This document shows positions 8,692 to 19,700 of a DNA stretch of 64,000 nucleotides, in pieces (the stretch's first letter is position 1; the number at the start of each line of letters is the position of its first letter). The position numbers were made by a program, and so were the translations under genes. Source of the stretch: Cyclobacteriaceae bacterium (lineage in GTDB: Bacteria; Bacteroidota; Bacteroidia; Cytophagales; Cyclobacteriaceae); assembly GCA_028284125.1 (NCBI GenBank), contig JANQSI010000009.1, positions 489,849-553,848 on the forward strand. The letters are read 5' to 3'. The notes under the pieces are model-generated. The model saw only the letters and a list, made by a program, of their open reading frames with translations. It was not told the origin of the DNA and searched no databases.

Positions 8692-10377
8692 ATGTACGGT
8701 CGAAGAAAATTCATTTCATTTTTAGGTAAAGCCGGTCTTGGTGCGGCTGCAATACCTCCCTTCTTAACTAGTTGTGGCAATACAACAACTCCTTCTGACT
8801 CCTTTAGGCAGGGAGATGAGGAAGCGCTCAAAAGATTAAAAGATTTAATAGTCGAAGGTTTGCAGCCATCGGACCAAGACGATTTACTTCTTTCGAATGG
8901 ATTGGATTACCACACGATAATTAGGTGGGGTGATCCAATTACGGATGAAGATAGTTTTGGATTTAATAACGATTTCACCTGTTTCATTCCGCTTGATGAA
9001 AGTGATCCGACAGACGGACTACTATGGGTTAATCACGAGTACATGAATCCACTTTTTGTGTCAGATTTTGATGCCAGAAAATACGATAATCCAAAAGAGC
9101 ACCGCACAATCGAGCAAGTAGATAAGGAAATGTATGTCGTCGGAGGTAGTATCATTCGAGTGAGACAAGAGAACGGAAATTGGAAGGTGGTCAAAAATGA
9201 TCCTCACAACAGGCGACTCACTGCGAAAACTCCTATCCAACTTAACTGGGATACTCCAATAGAAGGAAAATCAACCGTATTTGGTACACATAGCAATTGT
9301 TCAGGTGGAATTACTCCTTGGAATACTTTCTTAACCTGCGAGGAAAACTACCAAAGCTGCTTCGGCGATACTGTATATGATGAAAATAATATAGCTACTA
9401 AAGTTCCAGGCCTTTACGGTTGGGAAAACTTTTATGACTACCCGCCCGAACATTACGGATGGGTCGTTGAAATTGATCCAAAAAGCGGATCAGCTCAAAA
9501 GCATATCGCACTGGGCAGGTTTGCACATGAGTGCTGTACCTTGTACGAATTGGAAGACAAACGAATTGTAGCTTATTCAGGTGATGACAAAGCAGATGAA
9601 CATTTGTATAAGTTCGTTTCTTCCACTTCTGGCTCACTTAAAGAAGGAACGCTTTACGTAGCAGATACCATCAACGGGAAATGGCTCTCATTAGATTGGG
9701 AAAGTCAACCTGTTTTGCAGGAAAAATTCAAAGATCAAACTGAAGTACTCATCAGAGTTCGCGAAGCTGCCAAGCTTTTGGGTGCAACAGAACTCAACAG
9801 ACCAGAAGATATTGAGATAGATCCCATTACTGGAAATGTATTGGTTTCACTTACTAACAATAAAGGCAAGAATGATCACCATGGATCGATTTTGAAGGTC
9901 GAAGAAACCAATGGGGCATTTGATTCTTTGACGTTCAATGCCTCTACTTATTTAGCTGGCGGAGAAGAAACCGGATTCTCCTGTCCGGACAACCTTGCTT
10001 TCGACTTATCAGGGAATCTTTGGATTACTTCGGATATGTCCGGAAGTTCCATGAACAAAGAAGATGGACCATACATGCCGTTTAAAAACAACAGTCTTTT
10101 TGTGGTTCCACGTTATGGCAAGGATGAGGGAAAAGTAATAAGAGTAGCTTCTGCTCCACGTGATGCTGAGCTTACAGGTCCCTGGTTTTCACCAGATGGG
10201 AAAACGCTTTTCTTGAGTGTTCAACACCCCGGTGAACAAACGACCGACCTGGAAAATCCTACTAGCAAATGGCCCTTTGATCAAGATGGAATCCCAAAAC
10301 CTGCAGTAGTCGCTATTACCGGAGATCTGATTGAGAAAATGAACAAGTTGCGTCAGATAGAAATGAATGAAGTTTGA
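8692..10377 (+). CDS. phoX: PhoX-family (DUF839) alkaline phosphatase, exported lipoprotein
   Basis: 561 aa, matching the PhoX/DUF839 family of calcium-iron phosphomonoesterases that release phosphate from organic esters outside the cytoplasm. The N-terminus has a twin-arginine signal (GRRKFI) and a lipobox-like LTSC, so it is probably Tat-exported and lipid-anchored. Family motifs in order: NHEY near residue 117, SNCSGG and TCEEN near 205-220, FAHECCTL near 279, SGDDKADEHLYKF near 300, RPEDIE near 365, CPDNLAFD near 430, and GPWFSPDGKTLFLSVQHPGE near 500. The neighbouring convergent genes encode a split 5'-nucleotidase, which supports a phosphate-scavenging role. A 21-bp palindrome lies just upstream. 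Confidence 0.88.
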   Translation: MYGRRKFISFLGKAGLGAAAIPPFLTSCGNTTTPSDSFRQGDEEALKRLKDLIVEGLQPSDQDDLLLSNGLDYHTIIRWGDPITDEDSFGFNNDFTCFIPLDESDPTDGLLWVNHEYMNPLFVSDFDARKYDNPKEHRTIEQVDKEMYVVGGSIIRVRQENGNWKVVKNDPHNRRLTAKTPIQLNWDTPIEGKSTVFGTHSNCSGGITPWNTFLTCEENYQSCFGDTVYDENNIATKVPGLYGWENFYDYPPEHYGWVVEIDPKSGSAQKHIALGRFAHECCTLYELEDKRIVAYSGDDKADEHLYKFVSSTSGSLKEGTLYVADTINGKWLSLDWESQPVLQEKFKDQTEVLIRVREAAKLLGATELNRPEDIEIDPITGNVLVSLTNNKGKNDHHGSILKVEETNGAFDSLTFNASTYLAGGEETGFSCPDNLAFDLSGNLWITSDMSGSSMNKEDGPYMPFKNNSLFVVPRYGKDEGKVIRVASAPRDAELTGPWFSPDGKTLFLSVQHPGEQTTDLENPTSKWPFDQDGIPKPAVVAITGDLIEKMNKLRQIEMNEV

Positions 10378-10391
10378 GCGGGAGTTTCTAA

Positions 10392-11309
10392 TTAAACTTC
10401 ATTGGTAACTGGAACCGGCTTGAAAGCAATTACTCCTTTACCTTTTTGAGTAAATGCAACATCTATCCTACCGAGATTAATTCCAGCCCATCCTACCTGG
10501 TTAATGGTTGTTATAAAGCCTTCGCTATTTGTCAGGAGCAGCGGCTCTTCCATGAAGGTGTGGGTATGTCCACCTAAAATAACATCGATCTCACTCACTT
10601 CTTGTGCTAACCTTTTATCCGAAGGTGTTTCAGACTCTCCATAATCGTAACCCAAATGAGACAGACAAATGATCAAATCACATTTTTTTGCACTGAGTTC
10701 TTGCACCATTTCTTTGGCGATAGCTATCGGATCTCTGTAGATGGTGTTGCCATACATGGATGAGTTTACCAAGCCCTCCAACTCAATGCCCAATCCAAAG
10801 ACACCTACCCTAATTCCACCTTTGTTGAAGATTTTATAAGGTTGGACATTTCCAGCAATGGTGTTTTTTGAAAAATCGTAATTCGCACTTAAATATGGAA
10901 AATTTGCGAACTGCATGGCATATTTCAGTCCATCTAACCCATTGTCAAACTCATGATTGCCAACCGTGGTAGCATCATACCTCATTTCACTCATCAGTTT
11001 CAATTCCAGTTCTCCACCAAACATGTTGAAGTAAGGTGTTCCCTGAAAAACATCTCCAACATCAAGAAGCAAAAGGTTGTCTTCTGTTGATCGTACCTTT
11101 TTGATTGCACTCGCTCGAGCAGACATCCCTCCTAGCCCTTTATAGCGACCTTCCTCAAAAGGGTCAATATGAGAATGCATGTCATTGGTGTGAAGAATCG
11201 TTAGTTTCTTTCCGCTTATATCTGATTTGCAACTGCTCAGAATTAATGGAGATACTGCCAATGAAGCAGATGCTGCAACTGATCGAATTAGGAATTCTCT
11301 TCTTTTCAT
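10392..11309 (-). CDS. 5'-nucleotidase N-terminal metallophosphatase domain protein
   Basis: 305 aa corresponding only to the catalytic calcineurin-like half of UshA-type 5'-nucleotidases. Metal-binding motifs are present in order: HTNDMHSH near residue 40, GDVFQG near 86, GNHEFD near 116, LSHLG near 200 and GGHTHTF near 230. The N-terminus combines a twin-arginine motif (KRREFL) with a lipobox (ILSSC), so it is probably an exported lipoprotein. Its start overlaps the stop of the upstream gene (TAATG), and that gene encodes the missing C-terminal substrate-binding domain; the two are presumably translated together and act as a pair. The likely activity is dephosphorylation of nucleotides or related phosphoesters at the cell surface. 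Confidence 0.88.
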   Translation of the reverse strand: MKRREFLIRSVAASASLAVSPLILSSCKSDISGKKLTILHTNDMHSHIDPFEEGRYKGLGGMSARASAIKKVRSTEDNLLLLDVGDVFQGTPYFNMFGGELELKLMSEMRYDATTVGNHEFDNGLDGLKYAMQFANFPYLSANYDFSKNTIAGNVQPYKIFNKGGIRVGVFGLGIELEGLVNSSMYGNTIYRDPIAIAKEMVQELSAKKCDLIICLSHLGYDYGESETPSDKRLAQEVSEIDVILGGHTHTFMEEPLLLTNSEGFITTINQVGWAGINLGRIDVAFTQKGKGVIAFKPVPVTNEV

Positions 11310-12064
11310 TAGTCTGAGGTTGTTATGAAGTTTGAAACATCAGTTCTTATCGAATCACCTCTAGCAGTCCGATCTCTGATTTCTTTCACAATCATGTCTC
11401 TTAATTTTATCGGAGTAACATCGAGTCTCTTCAAGGATGTTAGCATGTGAAATCCACTGCCTCCATTAGCTAAATAATCACTAATTGATAGGACATAGCT
11501 TTTTTCGGACTCAATTTCCTTACCATCTAATCGAATGTTTTCAATTCCAGAACTGGACACATGAAAGCTCACCGGCCATATCATACTCCTGCCTGTTTCT
11601 CCGATGTATTTTATCACTTCAACTAATTCATTACCAGAGATCTCCAGCAGAACTATTTCGTTTTCAAACGGCATTACTTGAAATACCTCACCTAATGTGA
11701 TAGGCCCTTCATTGATAGGAGCTCTTAGCCCACCATGATGGTTCATAATTGCCGCATCTACTTCTCTTTCGAAAAACGAAATGGATTGATCCAATGAAAG
11801 CTTTGTCACAAACGTACCAAGTGTGGATTCGTATTGTCCCCTGGTTGTTAAATCATGAGCGGCATAGCCAATCACCTCATCCATGATAGAATCCAAAGTG
11901 CTTCGATATGGGGCTATGATTTTTTCTATATTCTCCGAGTCCTCGATATCAGAACTGATCGAAACGGGAGACCAGGTATAAACAATGTCATAGTCTTTTG
12001 GACCAGAACATGAGATAGTCAAAATGACCATTAAGGATAGAAAGACTTGATGGAATAGCTTCAT
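11309..12064 (-). CDS. 5'-nucleotidase C-terminal domain lipoprotein
   Basis: About 251 aa, matching the substrate-specificity domain of UshA-type 5'-nucleotidases. The signature NHHGGLRAPINEGPITLGEV, followed by FENEIVLLEISG, is intact. The N-terminus is a lipoprotein signal (TISC). I chose the ATG at 12064; a TTG 9 bases upstream is in frame but less likely. In the classic enzyme this domain is fused C-terminal to the metallophosphatase domain; here it is a separate gene placed upstream of the catalytic half, with a one-base overlap. The pair most likely assembles into one enzyme in the periplasm or on the outer membrane. Confidence 0.85.
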   Translation of the reverse strand: MKLFHQVFLSLMVILTISCSGPKDYDIVYTWSPVSISSDIEDSENIEKIIAPYRSTLDSIMDEVIGYAAHDLTTRGQYESTLGTFVTKLSLDQSISFFEREVDAAIMNHHGGLRAPINEGPITLGEVFQVMPFENEIVLLEISGNELVEVIKYIGETGRSMIWPVSFHVSSSGIENIRLDGKEIESEKSYVLSISDYLANGGSGFHMLTSLKRLDVTPIKLRDMIVKEIRDRTARGDSIRTDVSNFITTSD

Positions 12065-12205
12065 GATGAGCAATGAAAAATCTAATTCACATCCAATTTA
12101 TATCAAATGAAAACTAAGAAATAGCTTTTGATTCATCTATCGCAGAATTTCACATTTTCTTAATATTCAGCAATTCCCTGAATCATAGTTCAGTTATTAC
12201 CAATC

Positions 12206-15200
12206 CTACTGCATCATTTTAATTCCTAACTCAGACAATTTTTGACTTAGCGCTGGAATTTTATCATTAAGCAGTCGATCTAAATCACTGACCTCTTTAT
12301 CAAGTTCCTTGAAAACTTCATCCCTGAATTCAATCGCCTGATCCGTAGGTGGATAATCACCCCTTTGTTGATCGGCCATAAGGAAAGCAATTCGATTGTT
12401 GATTCGTATCCCAAAATTCAATGGATCCTGATAACTCTGATTTTTGGTCATATGAATATTATTCTCGATCACCTTCATCATTTCATCCAACTCATTGGCC
12501 ATGTCAATCACTTCCTGACCAGCTGGTTTTTCGCCAGCTTTATCTTTGATGTATTCCATGTCCTTGCGCGTCTTTCTGATCTTAATAATTGCTTCATGAG
12601 CCTCAGTAACCTTGTCTCTCACACTGATTAAGAAATTAAATTGCTTTTGGTAATCTTCCGCAGAATTAGGAAGCCTTGGATCTTTGATAATATTGAATTC
12701 TTGAGAAACAGCTTGACCATTTACAGTTAAAGTGGCTTTGTATGTTCCAGGAATAGCCTTCGGGCCTCTGTTTGGCGAACTATACAAAATCATACCATCA
12801 AACTCCGTGAAACCAGGATATCGCATATCCCAAACAAAGGTGTTTCCACCTGCTTTTGCTTTGAGTTTACTTTTTCTTTCCTTGGCTTTGTTGCTAAAAG
12901 ACTGGATAGTGTCTCCATCCATTTCCATGATGTGTAACGAGACCGCATCTTTATCCTCTAGGTTTTTCAGGTAAAAATTGAATATCACACCATTTGGATG
13001 GTTCTGCCCAACTGATCCTCCCCCTCTTCTTCCTCCGCCTTGCATACGATAGCTATCTTTTGGCTTGTAGAGATAATGATTGGAAGCCACGATCTCATCC
13101 GAGAGTTGATGCAATGGTGTCAGATCGTCAATTAACCAGAAACTTCTACCATGAGTTGCAGCTATCAGGTTATTGTCTTTCACGTGTAAATCTCGAATAC
13201 TAACAATCGGCAGATTAAGCTGGAACGGTTGCCACGACTCACCATCATCAAATGAAACGTACATTCCCCACTCAGTTCCAGCGTACAAAAGCCCTGATCG
13301 AGTTAAATCAGATCGAATAGCCCTTGTATAGTCGGTAGACTTTATTCCAGTGGTAATCAGTTTCCAGGTTTCTCCATAATCATCAGTCTTGTAGAGGTAA
13401 GGCGTATAATCTCCAAACTTGTATGAAGTGGCTGCCACGTAGGCTCCACCATTTTTGTGCGGATTCACATCAATACAATTGATCATGTTTTGCTTTGGAG
13501 ACATTGGTGGCGTCACATTTTTCCATGTTTTTCCTCCGTCTCGTGTCACATGAACCAATCCATCATCGCTACCAACCCAAATTACTCCCTCTTCCTGTTC
13601 CGATTCTTCCCCTGCGAAAATGTTTCCGTAGAATTCAACACCAGTATTGTCTTGAGTAATCGGACCTCCGGAAGACAGCAGCGTTTCGGGTTCACCCCTA
13701 GTCAAGTCAGGAGAAATCACTTCCCACGATTGACCTTCATTGGTAGTCATATGTAAAAAATTAGACCCAGCATACAATTTGTTTGGGTCGTGAGGGCTGA
13801 AAAAAACCGGGAAATTCCAATTGAACCGATACTTCATGACTTCAACTCCTGAACCCGCTGGATTATCTGGCCATACGTTGGTGGATCTTACCTGACCTGT
13901 GGAATGATCCAATCGCATCATGTAACCTTTGTAAGTCCCACCATAAACCACGTCGGGATTTTTGGGGTCTGGTGCCAGGTGTGCGCTCTCCCCACCTGCT
14001 GAAGGTTCCCAATGCCTTTCTGTGATGCTTCCACCTGAACTTCTATGCTGTATTCTTACTGAGCTATTATCTTGTTGAGCACCATAAATGCGATAGGGAA
14101 ATACATCATCAGTCGTGACCCGATAGAATTGTGCAGTTGGCTGATTATAATAGGTAGTCCAGTTTTCTCCGCCATCATTAGACACTTGTGCTCCGCCATC
14201 ATCAGCAATAACCATTCGCTGATTGTTATTCGGATCTATCCACAAGTCATGATGATCTCCATGTGGTGCATTTTTCAATTCAAATGTTTTTCCACCATCT
14301 CTTGAAACTCCATAGCTCACGTTCATCACATAAACCACGTCTTCATTCTGCGTATCAGCGGTGATACGGCTGTAGTACCATGCTCTTTGACGAAGCGCCC
14401 TGTTTTGATTTACCTTTTTCCATGTTTTTGCTCCATCATCTGAACGGTAAACTCCACCCTGTTCTGCTTCAATGATGGTCCAGATTCTTTTGGAGTTAAC
14501 TGGAGAAACAGCAATACCCGCAATTCCCCAAGGACCCTCGGGTAGACCTTCATTTTTAGTAATGTCCGTCCAGCTATCTCCGCCATCTTTACTCACGAAT
14601 AATTTACTATCTGGTCCGCCGCTATCCATGCGATAGCCACTTCTTTTCATTTGCCAAGTAGCAGCATACATGATACGTGGATTGTTGGGATCAAGTATTA
14701 AATCCCCTGCTCCGGCTTTATCGCTGACGTATAAAATCTTTTCCCAGCTCTTGCCGCCATCCGTGGATCTAAAAACCCCACGTTGTGTATTCGGTTTCCA
14801 TAGATTACCTATAGCCGCTACATAAACAATGTCCGGGTTCGACGGATGAATCCTTATGCGAGCAATGTGCTCTGATTCATCCAAGCCCAGGAATTGCCAG
14901 GTATCTCCTGCGTCCGTGGAACGCCAAACTCCTCTTCCTGAGGAAACATTTCCTCTGAGCGTTTGTTCTCCCTCACCCACGTAAATAACGTTTGGATCCG
15001 AATCGGAAACCGCGACAGCTCCAATAGAACCACCAAAGAAGCCATCAGAGATACAGGTCCATGAATTTCCAGCATCTTCCGTTTTCCAGACGCCACCACC
15101 TGCAGTTCCCATGTAGTACAGGTTGTCATTTCCTATTACGCCTGCGACTGTTCCAGCCCGACCACCTCGATAGGGACCGATTGATCGCCATTGAATTCCT

Positions 15201-15319
15201 TCATAAAGTGTTTGATCATATTTAAGCGTGTTAGCCTGAGATTTTGATTTCCTTCTTTGTCCTTCGGTTGTGAAAACAATGAGGAAAATAAGCAGTGAGA
15301 AACTGAGTAATCTTGTCAT
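12206..15319 (-). CDS. Sortilin/VPS10-like Asp-box propeller protein, secreted
   Basis: 1,037 aa with a signal peptide (residues 1-20). About eleven Asp-box (BNR) motifs such as TEDAGNSW, STDAGDTW, STDGGKSW, SNDGGENW, TRDGGKTW and SFDDGESW are spread over the first 700 residues, as expected for a large VPS10/sortilin-like beta-propeller. A charged, probably helical region fills the last 200 residues. Databases often label such proteins glycosyl hydrolase, but Asp boxes are structural and no catalytic residues can be identified. A paralogue with the same architecture lies on the opposite strand (16782-19820). Probable location is the periplasm or outer surface. The ligand is unknown. Confidence 0.8.
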   Translation of the reverse strand: MTRLLSFSLLIFLIVFTTEGQRRKSKSQANTLKYDQTLYEGIQWRSIGPYRGGRAGTVAGVIGNDNLYYMGTAGGGVWKTEDAGNSWTCISDGFFGGSIGAVAVSDSDPNVIYVGEGEQTLRGNVSSGRGVWRSTDAGDTWQFLGLDESEHIARIRIHPSNPDIVYVAAIGNLWKPNTQRGVFRSTDGGKSWEKILYVSDKAGAGDLILDPNNPRIMYAATWQMKRSGYRMDSGGPDSKLFVSKDGGDSWTDITKNEGLPEGPWGIAGIAVSPVNSKRIWTIIEAEQGGVYRSDDGAKTWKKVNQNRALRQRAWYYSRITADTQNEDVVYVMNVSYGVSRDGGKTFELKNAPHGDHHDLWIDPNNNQRMVIADDGGAQVSNDGGENWTTYYNQPTAQFYRVTTDDVFPYRIYGAQQDNSSVRIQHRSSGGSITERHWEPSAGGESAHLAPDPKNPDVVYGGTYKGYMMRLDHSTGQVRSTNVWPDNPAGSGVEVMKYRFNWNFPVFFSPHDPNKLYAGSNFLHMTTNEGQSWEVISPDLTRGEPETLLSSGGPITQDNTGVEFYGNIFAGEESEQEEGVIWVGSDDGLVHVTRDGGKTWKNVTPPMSPKQNMINCIDVNPHKNGGAYVAATSYKFGDYTPYLYKTDDYGETWKLITTGIKSTDYTRAIRSDLTRSGLLYAGTEWGMYVSFDDGESWQPFQLNLPIVSIRDLHVKDNNLIAATHGRSFWLIDDLTPLHQLSDEIVASNHYLYKPKDSYRMQGGGRRGGGSVGQNHPNGVIFNFYLKNLEDKDAVSLHIMEMDGDTIQSFSNKAKERKSKLKAKAGGNTFVWDMRYPGFTEFDGMILYSSPNRGPKAIPGTYKATLTVNGQAVSQEFNIIKDPRLPNSAEDYQKQFNFLISVRDKVTEAHEAIIKIRKTRKDMEYIKDKAGEKPAGQEVIDMANELDEMMKVIENNIHMTKNQSYQDPLNFGIRINNRIAFLMADQQRGDYPPTDQAIEFRDEVFKELDKEVSDLDRLLNDKIPALSQKLSELGIKMMQ

Positions 15320-15451
15320 TGAATTTTAGGTTGATAAATGAATTGGAAGATAGTTAATTCCTCAACAAAAAAAGTGACCCTTTTCCTTGTAAGGTCGGTT
15401 CTTAGTTTAGACTGTGAGGTTTTAATTTGAACTATTAGATCCAGATAAAAC

Positions 15452-16678
15452 TCAAAGGCCCTTCAATTTTGTTTGATACTCTTTAAGCTTTTCCTTGTTG
15501 TTACTCTCCTTGGCAAGTTTAATGGCTTCTTTGTAGTGAGCTTTAGCTTTTGATTTATCACTTATCTGCGAATAAGAACTTCCAAGACCTGCATGCATTA
15601 CTTCTAAATACTTAGGGTCTGGGTACTCATTGATTCCTCGTTCGAAATATTCAATCGCATGTGTTGTATCGCCATTTTTCAAACAGAATTGACCGAGACG
15701 GTTTTGCCAGTAAGCAGACGCATATCTTCTGGTTGATAACACTTCTTCGAATTCTGTCACAAAAAGATTGAACGATGCAAAGTCATCATGTTTCCAAGCT
15801 AACCAAATCAGGCTGTTTTTAGTTGATGCATCAATTTCAGGGTCTGTGCCAAATCGCTCACTTCGCTCCTTAAAGTAGTTTTTAAGTGCTTCTAGTCCGC
15901 CCTCATCGTGAAATTCTTTGGTCCCGCTAAATACTCGTGATGCATAGTTGTGATAGTAAAACCTTAGCCCCTGGTAAAGTGAAATATAGGCTAATGATTC
16001 ATGCGTTTCATTATTGAAACTTGCATACTTCCACTTTAAATTATCGGGTTCACTAGCACTCAACTTTTCAGCAAGTTCATTGGAAGACTTTATGGTGTAA
16101 ATGTCTTTTTTGGAATTAGCTAAAAAGAAATAAAGTTCCTTTCCCTTGTAGGCTTGAAATGCCTGTAGCATAGCCTCCTCAACATAGCCTCCATTAGATG
16201 CTATAAAACCAGAAAACCTTGGATTTTCCTGGAAGAGAAAATCACAAACCATGAATGAAGGGTTTTCCCAACCAAAGATGATACGTTCTTCATTGGTTCT
16301 GTAGTTCTGATCAACAAATGAGGTAAGTTCCTCTTGTATGTATTTGCTCAAAGCTTCTCGGTGATTAAAATGAAGGCTATCGTGATACTTGCGTGATTTG
16401 TAGTCCACCCCAATTACAATCATTTCAGGCATCAAACCATCTCCGCGTAGCGTTTCTTGTATAGCAACCCCGTTCAGGAAATACCACTGACCATCCAGTA
16501 TGTACAAAACAGGATACTTTCTGTTTCCTTCATGGTATGTTTTTGGTAGGTAAACCAGGACATTTTCTCCACTTTTTAAATATTCTGACTTTACACTCAA
16601 AGAGTAATTGATATCAGGTTGACCTTGAACTAGGAAGGCAAGACAACATACTATTATATATCCAAAAATTTTGAGCAT
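15452..16678 (-). CDS. Esterase-D-fold protein with TPR tail, catalytic serine lost
   Basis: About 408 aa from the ATG at 16678; a longer frame to 16783 would add 35 residues ahead of a good signal peptide (ending VQGQ), so the shorter start is preferred. Residues 25-260 resemble the esterase D / enterochelin esterase alpha/beta-hydrolase family (YPVLYILDGQWYF, MIVIGVDYK). The nucleophile elbow, normally GHSxGG, reads GWENPS near residue 134, so the catalytic Ser is missing, although the late His (ETHESL) is retained. The C-terminal third carries TPR-like helices (YFERGINEYPD, AKAHYKEAIKLAKE). This suggests a binding or scaffold role rather than hydrolysis. The gene is divergent, 103 bp from the second sortilin-like gene. 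Confidence 0.75.
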   Translation of the reverse strand: MLKIFGYIIVCCLAFLVQGQPDINYSLSVKSEYLKSGENVLVYLPKTYHEGNRKYPVLYILDGQWYFLNGVAIQETLRGDGLMPEMIVIGVDYKSRKYHDSLHFNHREALSKYIQEELTSFVDQNYRTNEERIIFGWENPSFMVCDFLFQENPRFSGFIASNGGYVEEAMLQAFQAYKGKELYFFLANSKKDIYTIKSSNELAEKLSASEPDNLKWKYASFNNETHESLAYISLYQGLRFYYHNYASRVFSGTKEFHDEGGLEALKNYFKERSERFGTDPEIDASTKNSLIWLAWKHDDFASFNLFVTEFEEVLSTRRYASAYWQNRLGQFCLKNGDTTHAIEYFERGINEYPDPKYLEVMHAGLGSSYSQISDKSKAKAHYKEAIKLAKESNNKEKLKEYQTKLKGL

Positions 16679-16781
16679 GGGATGTTTTGATGGATTGCTT
16701 GAATCGAAAATAGGATACACATAATACGACTTTATGGATTTGATGTTTAACTTCAAAGCTCTCTTAACGAAAACCAGAAAC

Positions 16782-19700
16782 ATGAAACGCTTTCTTCAAT
16801 TCCCTTGCTATTTATTGTCCTTATTTGTCATAGGGTCCACTACCCTATTTTCGCAAGAAATTCAGCCGACTGATTACCAAAACTTGGAATACCGAATGAT
16901 CGGTCCCTTTCGAGCCAGCCGGACCGTAGGTGGTGTTGGTGTTCCTTCGCAACCAAATGTATTTTACATAGGTGTGAATAACGGTGGTGTCTGGAAAACA
17001 GATGATTACGGGCGTACCTGGGACCCTATTTTCGATAGTGCTCCCACAGGCTCCGTTGGCGACCTGGGTGTTTCAGAATCCAATCCAAATGTGATCTACG
17101 TCGGAACAGGCGAAGGGCTCCATCGACCCGATCTTGGTGTAGGTGACGGAATTTTCAAAAGCATTGACGGAGGGAAAAACTGGAACCACATAGGCCTGGA
17201 TGATGTACAGCAGGTAGGAAGATTGATCGTTCATCCAAGTGATCCTAATATCGTATTTGTAGCAGGATTGGGTCATCCGTACGGCTCCAATGAACAGCGC
17301 GGTGTTTTTAGAACAAAAGACGGAGGTAAAAATTGGGATAAAGTTCTTTACATCGACCGATACACGGGTGCGATCCAGGTTGAGTTTGACCCCAACAACC
17401 CGGACATCATCTATGCGGATATGTGGGAACATCAGGAAGGGCCCTGGGAAAATGCGAAATTCTCAGGTCCTAATAGTGGCCTTTACAAGTCCACAGATGG
17501 TGGTGAAACATGGAAGAAACTAACCAAAGGATTACCAACTTTTGATCAGGGCTTGGGACGAATTGGTGTTGGCATTTCCAAAAGTAATTCCAACGTAATC
17601 TATGCCACTGTCCAAGCGAACGAAAAGGGTGGAATTTACAAGAGTACGGATGCTGGAGAGTCTTGGAGCTTCATTCATGGAGATTACCGACTATGGGGAC
17701 GAGGTGGAGACTTTGCGGAGATCAGGGTACATCCTAGAAATTCGGACAAGGTATATGTAGGAAACATCGCTTCCTATACTTCTGATGACGGTGGTAAATC
17801 TTGGATGTCGCTCAAAGGCGCTCCTGGAGGAGATGATTATCATAGAATCTGGATCAACCCAATCAATCCGGATATCATGCTTTTTGTTGCTGACCAAGGT
17901 GCGGTAGTCACCGTAAACGGAGGACGGACATGGAGTTCATGGTACAATCAACCAACGAGCCAGCTTTATCATGTGAGTACCGATAACCAATTCCCCTACT
18001 GGGTATATGGTGGCCAGCAAGAGAGTGGAGCCATCGGGGTGGCCAGTCGAGGAAATGGCGGTCAGATCAGTTTTAGAGAATTCATGGGCGCGGGTGCCGA
18101 CGAATATGCCTATGTAGCGGCCGATCCAAAAGACCCTAACATCATTTATGGTGGCAGGGTGACACGGTTTGATAAACGAACAGGACAAACACAGAATATT
18201 GCGCCTGAAGCTGTGAGGTCTGGAAAATATCGATTTGTCAGAACCATGCCATTGATGTTTCATCCGGCAGATAATAACATGCTGCTCTTTGCCACGAACG
18301 TGCTGTGGAAAACGCTAGACGAAGGTCAAAACTGGGAAATCATCAGCCCGGACCTAACTTACGAACAGCCTGAAGTACCTGCTAGTGTTGGCAAATACAA
18401 GGCAAAAGAAATGGAGTCCATGGCACGAAGAGCGGTCATCTACGCTTTAGCCCCTTCCTCATTGGATGTGAACCTTATCTGGGCTGGTACAGATGATGGG
18501 AAAGTACATGTAACAAGAGATGGTGGAAAAACCTGGGAGGACGTAACACCGCCTCAGATCAGCTCCTGGGATAAAGTATCACAAATTGATGCCGGTCATT
18601 TTGATAAAGATGTAGCTTATATCGCGATCAATGCAATTCGAAAGGATGACATGAAACCATATGTTTATAAAACAAGAGATGGTGGCGAAACATGGGAACT
18701 GGTCAACAATGGCATGAATCCCTTCGGTCCCGTGAACGTGGTACGGGAAGACCCTAAAAAAGCAGGATTGATCTATGCGGGTACCGAACGTGAAGTCTAT
18801 TTTTCTATCGATGATGGAGCTAACTGGCAATCACTTAGAAATAACATGCCAGCTACTTCCATTCGTGACCTGGTGATTCATGAAAATGATTTGGTGGTCG
18901 GTACACACGGAAGATCCATCTGGATATTGGACAATATTGCTCCATTAAGAGAGCTGAAAGAAGCTGCCAATGCAGAATCATTTCTGTTTAAACCCTCCGA
19001 TGCAATAAGAGTGCGAGACAACATGTTTTCCGATACTCCACTCCCACCTGAGGAACCTACCGGGCAAAATCCTCCTGATGGGGCCATTATTGACTACCTA
19101 ATCAATCAAGAGGTTAAGGCTGTGAAATTGGAAATAGTCAACCCTGGAGATGGGGCCATCATCCGTACCTATAGTAGCGATGATCTCGAGGAACAGATTG
19201 ATACAACTTCACTACCTCATCCAACCTATTGGATTAAGCCTACACAGAAGCTGGGAACAACAAAAGGCCAGCACCGATTTCTCTGGGATTTAAAACATGA
19301 ACCTCCACGTGGGACCAGAAGACAATTTGACATTGCAGCAGTATACAGAAGCACACCAACTGGACCCGTAGGACCATTGGTACTTCCAGGAGAATACACT
19401 GTACGATTGACAGTTGATGGAGAAGTTCATGAAAAAGGATTGACAGTAAAAATGGACCCTAGGGTGAAGATCTCCAGAGAAGAAATTTTAAAGCAAAGTG
19501 AACTTAGCATGATATGCTATGATGCCTATCACCAACTTCAGGATGCCCGAGAAGCCATAGATTCCAGGTCTAGGGCTTCAAAGAAACTACTCGATTTTCG
19601 CGGAAACGGAATGGTCGGAGATCCGAACATCATGTATGGAAGTATCAGACAATCTCCGGTTGAGGATGAAACAATCGTGGGTTTGCAACGCAAATTTTTA

